This document shows positions 7,395 to 13,513 of a stretch of 13,513 nt of DNA, in pieces (position 1 is the stretch's first letter; each line of letters begins with the position of its first letter). Position numbers and translations under genes: made by a program. Under the pieces are notes generated by a model. That model saw nothing but the letters and a program-made list of their open reading frames with translations, did no database searches and was not told the origin of the DNA. Source of the stretch: JAYZAP01 sp964645285 (lineage in GTDB: Bacteria; Pseudomonadota; Alphaproteobacteria; JAAXGF01); contig CAZYDR010000098.1 of assembly GCA_964645285.1 (NCBI GenBank), positions 1 through 13,513 of the forward strand, given 5' to 3'.

Positions 7395-7703
7395 ATGGCG
7401 CTTCATCATGTCGCGGTGACCGCCGCCGCTATGGTCGCGGTGGTGCCGCTCGCCTGGGCCGCACCTGAATGGCTGCTCATGAGTCGCCACGGCGACTGCG
7501 TTTCTCTGGCCGAAGCGACCCGGCACGAGGCAGTGTTCAACGGCGTCTCGACGCCTGACGACCTGGCCGACGCGGTGCGCCGCCAGGGCGAAGCCGTGAC
7601 CGTCAAGGAAACCCGTGCCGGCGACGTCACGGTGGTCGAGGTCACCGCGCCCGGTCTTGGTCTGGCGGTGATTTTCGTGCCCGGGGACTCTTGCTCGCAA
7701 TGA
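7395..7703 (+). CDS. Small exported protein of unknown function
   Basis: This 102-residue protein begins with a likely Sec signal peptide: a hydrophobic stretch at about 6-22 ending AWA-APEW, with cleavage likely after residue 22. The mature part is about 80 residues, with one Cys near its start (Cys35) and one near its end (Cys100) that could pair in the periplasm. No family is recognised. It is supported as a real gene by packing: it starts 8 bases after the YtcJ-type stop, and its TGA overlaps the ATG of the next gene by four bases (ATGA, 7700-7703). The ribosome-binding site is poor. Why a catabolic operon has a small exported protein is unclear. Confidence 0.65.
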   Translation: MALHHVAVTAAAMVAVVPLAWAAPEWLLMSRHGDCVSLAEATRHEAVFNGVSTPDDLADAVRRQGEAVTVKETRAGDVTVVEVTAPGLGLAVIFVPGDSCSQ

Positions 7704-9778
7704 CCGCTAACCCGCTCGACCCGCTGCTCAAGCCGCGCTCAATTGCCCTGATTGGCGCATCGCCGCGCGCCGGCAGCGTCGGCAACGATATGATCAAGGT
7801 GCTGCGCGACGGCGGCTTCGCCGGCGATATCTGGGCGATCAACCCGAAGTACGACGAGATCGACGGGGTGCCTTGCCGAGGCTCCGTGACAGCGCTGCCC
7901 GCGCCTCCCGATCTGGCGGTGCTGGGTGTCGGGCCCGAACGCCTCGAAGCGGCGTTGGATGATGCCATCGCCGGCGGCGCCCGGGCCGCGGTCCTCTTCG
8001 CCTCCATCGATGTGGAAGGCGATGTCGAGCCCAAATTGCCCGAGCGCCTGCGGACCAAGGCCCGGGCCGCCGGTATGCCGGTGCTCGGCGGCAACTGCAT
8101 GGGCTACTACAACTTCGGCGCCAATTGCCACGTCTCGTTCCAGCCGCCGCCAGATCGCCCGTCCGGCGGTATCACCCTGATCTGCCATTCCGGTTCGGTG
8201 TTCGTGGTGCTGGCCGACAACGACCCGCGCTATCGCTTCAATATGGTGGTTTCGCCGGGTCAGGAGAACAACGCTAGCGTCGGCGACTACATGGACTTCG
8301 CCCTCGACCAGCCGTCCACCAAGGTCATCGCCCTGTTCATCGAGACCGTGCGCGACCCGGCCGCCTTCATCGCGGCGCTGAAGAAGGCCCGGGCGCGCGA
8401 CGTGCCCGTGGTGGTGCTCAAGGTCGCCCGCACCGAGAAGAGCGCCCGCCTGGCCGCCACCCACTCGGGGGCCATCGCCGGGGACGACGCCGCCTATGAG
8501 GCGGTGTTCGACCGCTACGGGGTCCATCGCGCCCGTACCCTGGACGAACTCATGGCCAGCGCCCTGGTGCTGTCCCAGCCCAAGCGCGCCGGGCCGGGCG
8601 GCCTTGCCGGGTTGCTCGATTCCGGCGGCCTGCGCGAGCTGTTGATCGACTTGGCCGAGGACGAGGGCGTGCCCTTTGCAGCACTTTCCGAGGCGACCAC
8701 GGCCAAGCTCGAAGCGTCCTTGCCCTACGGTCTCGCGGCGGTCAATCCAGTCGACGCCGCCGGGCCCCTGACCGGCGATTTCATCGGCGTCTTCCGCGAT
8801 TGCCTCGACCACCTGATGAGCGACCCGGACAGCGCCGTCGGCCTGTTCGAGTTCGAGGTCCGCGACGCCTTCATCTACATTCCAGACTTCATCGAGATGG
8901 CCGAGGCCATGCCCGAACGCCACAGTAAGCCGTTTCTGGTGATCAACAGCTTCACCGGCGCGCGCAACGACGCCATCGCCCAGCGCCTGCTCGACTCCGG
9001 GGTGGCCATGGTCAACGGCGCCGAGGTTGCCCTCAAGACCGTGCGCCATATGCTCAATCACGGGGATTTCATGGCCCGTGCGCCCCTGACACCGCCGCTC
9101 GCGCCTGACGCCGATGTGATCGATAAGTGGCGTCAACGGCTGGCCGGCGGCACCACCCTCGGCGAAAGCGAAAGCTTCGCCCTGCTCGCCGATTTCGGCA
9201 TACCTGTCGCCACTTCAGTTGTGGTGAGCGACCGCAACTCCGCAATCGCCGCAGCGACGGCGGCGGGCTATTCGGTCGCTCTCAAAACCGCCGAACCCGG
9301 TACCGGCCACAAGACCGAACTGGACGGGGTGCGCCTCAACCTCGGCGACGGCGACGCGGTAGCCGAAGCCTACGACGACCTTGCCGCCCGCCTCGGCCCC
9401 ACGGTCACCATCCAGGCCATGGCCCCCAAGGGAGTCGAGGTCGCCCTCGGCATGGTCAACGACCCCCAGTTCGGCCCCCTGGTCATGGCGGCCGCCGGCG
9501 GCCAACTGGTCGAGGTCCTCAATGACCGCCGCTTCGCCCTGGCCCCGTTCGACGCCACCGAAGCCCAGCGCCAACTCGACCGCCTGAAAATGCGCCCCCT
9601 GCTCGACGGCGTCCGCGGCGCCCCGCCCACGGACATGGTCGCCCTGACCGAGACTATGGCCCGCCTCTCGGTCCTCGCCGCCACCCTCGGCGACGTCATC
9701 GCCGAAATCGACATCAACCCGATCATCGCCGGTCCGAACGGTTGTGTGGCGGTGGACGCGCTGGTGGTGGGGATGTAG
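7700..9778 (+). CDS. Acyl-CoA synthetase, ADP-forming (acetate-CoA ligase family), fused subunits
   Basis: The 692-residue product is an NDP-forming acyl-CoA synthetase of the fused alpha-beta type, which makes an acyl-CoA from acid, CoA and ATP, or ATP in reverse. Domains in order: CoA-binding Rossmann domain (about 5-130, GASPRAGSVGN), succinyl-CoA-ligase-like domains (about 150-460) with the phosphorylated His of the family at 255 (ATHSGAIAG), and an ATP-grasp domain (about 477-692, with LKTAEPGTGHK and the EIDINP motif). It is complete and intact. The ATG at 7700 overlaps the stop of the preceding gene by four bases, which implies translational coupling and makes the TTG at 7691 less likely. 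It probably activates the carboxylic acid made by the oxygenase/hydrolase steps of the operon. The acid itself cannot be predicted. Confidence 0.9.
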   Translation: MTANPLDPLLKPRSIALIGASPRAGSVGNDMIKVLRDGGFAGDIWAINPKYDEIDGVPCRGSVTALPAPPDLAVLGVGPERLEAALDDAIAGGARAAVLFASIDVEGDVEPKLPERLRTKARAAGMPVLGGNCMGYYNFGANCHVSFQPPPDRPSGGITLICHSGSVFVVLADNDPRYRFNMVVSPGQENNASVGDYMDFALDQPSTKVIALFIETVRDPAAFIAALKKARARDVPVVVLKVARTEKSARLAATHSGAIAGDDAAYEAVFDRYGVHRARTLDELMASALVLSQPKRAGPGGLAGLLDSGGLRELLIDLAEDEGVPFAALSEATTAKLEASLPYGLAAVNPVDAAGPLTGDFIGVFRDCLDHLMSDPDSAVGLFEFEVRDAFIYIPDFIEMAEAMPERHSKPFLVINSFTGARNDAIAQRLLDSGVAMVNGAEVALKTVRHMLNHGDFMARAPLTPPLAPDADVIDKWRQRLAGGTTLGESESFALLADFGIPVATSVVVSDRNSAIAAATAAGYSVALKTAEPGTGHKTELDGVRLNLGDGDAVAEAYDDLAARLGPTVTIQAMAPKGVEVALGMVNDPQFGPLVMAAAGGQLVEVLNDRRFALAPFDATEAQRQLDRLKMRPLLDGVRGAPPTDMVALTETMARLSVLAATLGDVIAEIDINPIIAGPNGCVAVDALVVGM

Positions 9779-9801
9779 CGTATTTCCAAGAGGTACGGGT
9801 T

Positions 9802-10905
9802 ATGGCGTTGCCACAAGAAGCAAACGGAGAACTCAGCTACAGCCTGACGTCGGATTACTACACCGACCCGGCGATTTTCGCGGTCGAGCGCGAGCGCATA
9901 TTCTTTCGTACCTGGCAGCGGGTCGGTCACGGCTCCCAGGCCACGGCGCCCGGCGACTATTTCACCTGCGATGTTCTCGGCCAGGAGCTGGTGGTGCTGC
10001 GCGGCGAGGACGGTGCGTTGCGCGCCTTCCATAACGTCTGCCAGCATCGCGCCCACCGGCTGCTTGAGGGCGCCGGCAATGTGCGGGTCATTGCCTGCCC
10101 CTATCACGCCTGAACCTACAAGCTCGGTGGCGCCTTGAGCTATGCCCCCAACAGCGAGAACGTGCCGGGTTTCGATGGCGCCAAGATCTGCCTGACTGAA
10201 GTGCGGCTCGAGATGTTCTACAATTTCGTGTTTCTCAATCTCGATGCTCATGCGAGGCCCCTGGCCGAGACCGTACCGGGGCTTGAGGACGAAATCCGCA
10301 GCTTCCTGCCGGACTGCGATGACCTGGTCTTGGCCCACCGCACCGAGGCCACCTACGACGCCAACTGGAAGGTCGCCGTCGAGAACTACTCGGAGTGCTA
10401 CCACTGCGACCTCAACCACCCGCTGCTCATGAAGGGCGTGCTCGACGCCGGCGGCTATCAGATCGAGCTGCACGGCAACTACCAGAAGCACGCCAGCACC
10501 ATCCGGCCCGACGAGAACCGGTCCTACGACTTCGATCGCACGCGGACCCCGCGCGGCGGTGAGTTCGGCGCCTGGTACCTGTGGCCGAACTGTTCGTTTC
10601 AGGCCTATCCCGGCGGCTATCTCAATATCTTCAAGTGGTTTCCTCTGGATGTCGAGAAGACCCGCTGCGAGGTCGACTGGTACCTGTCATCGGCGACCCC
10701 GGACAAGGTCGAGCGCGAACTCATCGACCAGCACGCCGCCTATACCTTCGCCTAGGACGAGCCGCTGATAAACGCCGTGCAGAAGGGTATGCACAGTATG
10801 GGTTACGATCGCGGCCCAGTCATGGTCGAGGACAGCGTCACCTATCGCGGCAAGCACAGCATCGCCCACATCCAGTCCCTGGTGCGCCAGGCGTTGGACG
10901 GATAA
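9802..10905 (+). pseudogene. Rieske oxygenase alpha subunit (quaternary-ammonium type), two in-frame stops
   Basis: Read through, 367 codons encode a full-length Rieske non-haem iron oxygenase alpha subunit. The Rieske cluster motif is Cys80-x-His82 then Cys99-xx-His102. The mononuclear iron set is His201 and His206 in ECYHCDLNHP plus Asp319. Glu198 takes the bridging position that is Asp in naphthalene dioxygenase; Glu there is a trait of the carnitine/glycine-betaine oxygenase group, so a quaternary ammonium substrate is favoured. Codon 104 is TGA (10111-10113), exactly where CPYHA is normally followed by Trp. Codon 318 is TAG (10753-10755), just before iron ligand Asp319. The translation resumes with family-like sequence after each stop, so the gene was intact recently. 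Without read-through only the first 103 residues form. The start at 9802 follows AAGAGG. No reductase partner gene (GbcB or CntB type) is in the window. Confidence 0.88.
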
Positions 10906-10930
10906 CAAAATAACGGGAGCGAGAGACGTC

Positions 10931-12106
10931 ATGAATGAAGCCCTGTCGAATATCGTCATCACCGCCGACTCTCACATTGGCGAGCCCGCGGCGTTTCGTG
11001 AGCGCTTGCCTGAGGTGTTCCGCGACAACATTCGGAAATTCACCTACGACGATGATAGCCGCATGGTGGCCGATACCCTCCTGTCTCCGACGGAGGAGGA
11101 CTTGTTGCGGGAATTTCGCACCGACCCGGATGAGGGCACCAATATCGACAGGCGTCTCCACGACATGGCCCTGGAAGGGGTTGATGGCGAGGTGATTTTT
11201 CCCAACCGGGGGCTGGGCTGCTCACTGGGCACGAAATCCGCCGCCTTCTATTAGGCCTGGGCGAGAACCTACAACGACTACGCCTGGGATACCTTCGCCG
11301 GCCACCGGGAGCGCTTCAAGGTCGCCGCCCTGCTGGCGGTCGACGACGTCGATGAATGCGTGGCCGAGGCCCGGCGCTGTATCGACAGGGGTTTTTGCAC
11401 CCTGTTCCTGCCTGCCACAGTGCCGTGGCAGCCTTATCATCTGGATATCTGGGACCCCCTGTGGCGCCTCGCCGAAGAGGCCGGAATATCGGTCAACTTT
11501 CATATTTTCAGCGGCAATCTGGCTATCCGTTGCGATTTCGCCAGTGTCGGCGACCTCGACCAGAGGCGCCGTGATCTGGCCCGCAAGTGGGTCCGCGACG
11601 AGGATGAAGCCAATACGGAGGAGATGCTGATCAGCACCACCCTTGGCGCCGCGGCCGGCATGTCGCCGATTGTCGAGTTGATCGGCTCCGGCGCCCTGGA
11701 TGAGTTCCCCGACCTGCGGTTCGTCATCACCGAGTCCGAATGCGGCTGGCTGCCCTGGTTCCTCCAGTTCATGGATCAGATGCAGTCGCGGCGCTATTTG
11801 AACATGCGCAAGCTGAAGCACAAGGCGAGCGACTATTTTCACCGTCAGGGCGCCATCACGATCTCCGACGATCCGGTGGGTCTCGGCAATGTCGACTTCA
11901 TCGGCGCCGGGCGCCTGATGTGGGGCAACGACTACCCCCACGATGAAGGCACCTTGCTGCGCAGCTATGGACCGATTTCCGATATCCGCGCAAAGCTGAA
12001 TGAAGAGGACGCCCATCAGGTGCTGTGCGGCAACGCGGCCCGGCTCTACGGCTTCAACCTCGACCACTTGGCGGCCTATAGCCACGAGGTCGCCGGCCCG
12101 GGGTAA
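10931..12106 (+). pseudogene. Amidohydrolase-2 family protein with an in-frame amber stop
   Basis: The read-through product of 391 positions is a TIM-barrel amidohydrolase of family 2 (relatives of ACMSD and PTCR-type decarboxylases/hydrolases). Motifs are the N-terminal ADSHIGEP with Asp13 and His15, His191 in NFHIF, Glu268 in ITESE, and Asp334 in WGNDYPH. Codon 108 is TAG (11252-11254) within AAFY-stop-AWARTYNDYAW. Relatives carry a Gln-like residue before AWA, and CAG to TAG is one transition. Without suppression only 107 residues form. The start at 10931 lies 25 bases after the Rieske stop with GGGAG and GAGAGA upstream; re-initiation inside at the GTG at 11360 would miss the metal motif. 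Context suggests hydrolysis or decarboxylation of a ring-cleaved or oxidised intermediate; the specific reaction is unknown. Confidence 0.86.
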
Positions 12107-12354
12107 ACTCAGTCTTGAATTGAAACACTGGCTGGGTTGCACACAAATGTTGCTAATCAATAGCTTAACATTTGCCTTGTTAGTTTTTTGTTACTTTTGT
12201 TTCCAGTTAGTTCACGTGACGGCTAAAGAGCTCTGTTCTCCGGCGCACGGAACTAAGGTTAATCATGTCCGTAACCAGCTAGTATAACCGTTTCGCCGCA
12301 CTTGGATACAGCAGGTGTACCAGCCCCTGATAACGCCATGACTGAATGTTGCAG
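12107..12354. other. A+T-richer convergent spacer
   Basis: These 248 bases separate the convergent 3' ends of the amidohydrolase-2 and methyltransferase genes. No convincing gene is seen: a 95-codon frame (12000-12287) lacks domain features and overlaps the amidohydrolase. Base composition changes from strongly G+C-rich to A+T-rich at about 12107, marking the edge of the foreign-looking segment on the right. It holds one clear hairpin (12144-12174). Confidence 0.6.
12144..12189 (+). terminator. Hairpin followed by a T run, candidate terminator of the plus-strand operon
   Basis: CAAATGTTGCT (12144-12154) pairs with AGC-tt-AACATTTG (12162-12174) through eleven base pairs with a two-base bulge and a seven-base loop. 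Six T residues follow at 12184-12189. The stem is A+T-rich and the T run starts about ten bases later, so it is a weaker intrinsic terminator than usual. It lies 37 bases after the last stop of the operon, the right place for one. Confidence 0.35.
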
Positions 12355-13513
12355 CTAAAATATAGTTTCCTGCGGTAACAGTATCCTGAACTTTTCCCGA
12401 ATCCTGTCGTCGGTTTCGCGGGAAATGTGATGAGGGAAGTGAGATGACAGTATTTCCCGTACTTTGTCTTTAGCGCGGGTTCTGGCATCAAGGCTGCCAG
12501 ATTCTTCCCATTTATCGGGTGGGTTGCGGTCTCCGGTGTGCGGATATAGGTAATCTTTGTGCATGCTCGTCAGGGTCTGAGCCTGTCCCAGATAATGGCC
12601 ATCACCGAGCGCAACATTTTCGATTACGCTGGCTGATAACGTCTCTTCCGTTACTTCAATTCCGCGGATAATGCGCATGCAAGCACCCACAGTATCATTG
12701 TCCAGAACATAACTTTCCAAAGCTGTGCCTAACAGGCTGGCCTGCATGCCAGCCGCATGTGAAACCATATTCGCGCCGCTGACAGCTGCAACAGCAAGCG
12801 TGTATCCTTTTTCAGCACCTGATTGTGCGTCGGGTATTTTGGAGTCTGTCATAGCAGCACAGATGGATGATGGCATACCGTAAAACCGGGCCATTTGCGC
12901 CGTCCCTGCCATGAGCAACGCTTGTTCACCACTACCGCCGCTCATGGCTCCTGTGCGCAAATCTGTAACAAATGGCAGGGCCGCAAAAATCACCGGGTGA
13001 TGCGGGTCAAGAAGTCTGGTGAAAACCAGACCTGCCAGTACCTCCACGACGGTTTGTACGATTGATCCTGCAAGAGCCGATGGGCTTGTGGCTCCGGCTT
13101 GACTTGCTGACACTATTTTGGTTGGCACGCCTAACCTGACAGCCGTTTCCAAAGTATGGCAGGCATCTGTTGCGAAACGCAGTGGCGGAACGACATGACA
13201 ACACGAAATGGTGCAAAATGGCTTTTGCCGAAACTTGCCCTCACCGCCAGCGACCATATCAAACATGTTGACGGCGCGTTCCAGGTTTTCGGCTTTCATG
13301 AAACTGAGGCCCACATGCTTGGATGTACCTTGAATGCATGCATAGGCCGTATTTATGTCAAGGTCATCAGCATTTTGCATGTCACCTGCAACGACTGAGC
13401 GCCAGTAGTAGTGTATATTTTCCTGGGTGTCGACCAGACGTGCGATGTCGTACAGGTCTGACAGAACCGTCTGGCGGTAAAAGCCCGTGTCAATATCGAC
13501 GATGTAAGGTGCC
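12355..13513 (-). CDS. Trimethylamine methyltransferase (MttB) family protein, non-pyrrolysine, start beyond the window
   Basis: At least 386 codons run from the right edge to TAG at 12355-12357, giving the C-terminal three quarters of an MttB-family corrinoid-dependent methyltransferase. These transfer a methyl group from trimethylamine, glycine betaine or related compounds to a corrinoid protein. Conserved stretches are VDIDTGFYRQ, NIHYYWRSV, DINTAYACIQG, SDLRTGAMSGG-like VTDLRTGAMSGG, and DAQSGAEKGYT. The pyrrolysine position of archaeal MttB should lie near AAMTDSK; this gene has sense codons there and no internal TAG, so it is the non-pyrrolysine (MtgB-like) kind. The C-terminus (REKFRILLP) looks complete. 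The reading frame stays open to the edge, past the ATG at 13380. Base composition is about half G+C by eye, clearly lower than the rest of the window, which points to horizontal transfer. No corrinoid protein gene is visible. Confidence 0.88.
   Translation of the reverse strand, partial: APYIVDIDTGFYRQTVLSDLYDIARLVDTQENIHYYWRSVVAGDMQNADDLDINTAYACIQGTSKHVGLSFMKAENLERAVNMFDMVAGGEGKFRQKPFCTISCCHVVPPLRFATDACHTLETAVRLGVPTKIVSASQAGATSPSALAGSIVQTVVEVLAGLVFTRLLDPHHPVIFAALPFVTDLRTGAMSGGSGEQALLMAGTAQMARFYGMPSSICAAMTDSKIPDAQSGAEKGYTLAVAAVSGANMVSHAAGMQASLLGTALESYVLDNDTVGACMRIIRGIEVTEETLSASVIENVALGDGHYLGQAQTLTSMHKDYLYPHTGDRNPPDKWEESGSLDARTRAKDKVREILSSHFPHHISRETDDRIREKFRILLPQETIF

Noticed and set aside
7739..10491. 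Minus-strand frames of 465 and 373 codons opposite the acyl-CoA synthetase and Rieske genes
   Set aside because: The plus-strand genes have full family motifs throughout; these antisense frames have none and are explained by third-position G+C bias.
4985..12106. Genome-wide stop-codon reassignment (TGA as Trp, TAG as Gln) to explain the in-frame stops
   Set aside because: TAG ends the AhpD-like, YtcJ-type, acyl-CoA synthetase and MttB-family genes, and TGA ends the TMADH-like, SDR and exported-protein genes, all at the expected protein ends. The SDR lesion is a frameshift, which reassignment cannot explain.
12000..12287. 95-codon plus-strand frame running into the spacer
   Set aside because: It overlaps the amidohydrolase-2 gene in another frame, has no recognisable domain, and its hydrophobic end comes from T-rich spacer DNA.
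1..13513. tRNA, rRNA, riboswitch or CRISPR array
   Set aside because: No cloverleaf-like sequence, conserved RNA core or regularly spaced repeats were found by eye; genes fill nearly all of the window.

Overview
The window is a high-G+C bacterial fragment. Its proteins resemble those of an alphaproteobacterium (Rhodospirillales or Rhizobiales-like), an inference from protein style and codon use only. Most genes concern redox and hydrolytic catabolism. Several belong to families known from the breakdown of methylated or quaternary amines: a trimethylamine-dehydrogenase-like flavoprotein, an M19 dipeptidase-like protein and a DUF5943-type protein (a trio known beside dimethylglycine and betaine genes), a Rieske oxygenase, and an MttB-family methyltransferase.

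Layout. (A) 1-3361, minus strand: a three-gene operon read leftward. It has the TMADH/DgcA-like oxidoreductase (1289-3361), an M19 'membrane dipeptidase' homologue that lacks part of the metal site (256-1236), and the first 64 or so codons of a DUF5943-like gene (24-251). The last gene is cut off near position 60 by unrelated sequence that resembles the end of a mobile element. (B) 3362-3587: the upstream region of that operon, with a perfect 15-base palindrome. (C) 3588-4307, minus: an endonuclease/exonuclease/phosphatase-fold gene. (D) 4374-12106, plus: a tightly packed seven-gene operon. In order it holds an AhpD-like peroxidase-related protein, a short-chain dehydrogenase (frameshifted), a YtcJ-type amidohydrolase, a small exported protein, an ADP-forming acyl-CoA synthetase, a Rieske oxygenase alpha subunit (two in-frame stops) and an amidohydrolase-2 protein (one in-frame stop). 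(E) 12107-12354: an A+T-richer convergent spacer with a hairpin. (F) 12355 to the right edge, minus: the C-terminal part of a non-pyrrolysine MttB-family methyltransferase whose base composition differs clearly from everything to its left.

How it fits together. Operon A looks like a demethylase module with a covalent 6-S-cysteinyl-FMN type enzyme. Operon D looks like an aerobic catabolic pathway: oxygenase, dehydrogenase, two hydrolases, then CoA activation. The shared theme with the MttB protein is methylated-amine use, but the substrate is not readable from sequence. The main surprise is decay: three of the seven genes in operon D carry four inactivating lesions, and the distal gene of operon A is truncated. 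The window therefore looks like a catabolic island being lost and rearranged. No RNA gene, CRISPR array or complete insertion sequence was seen.
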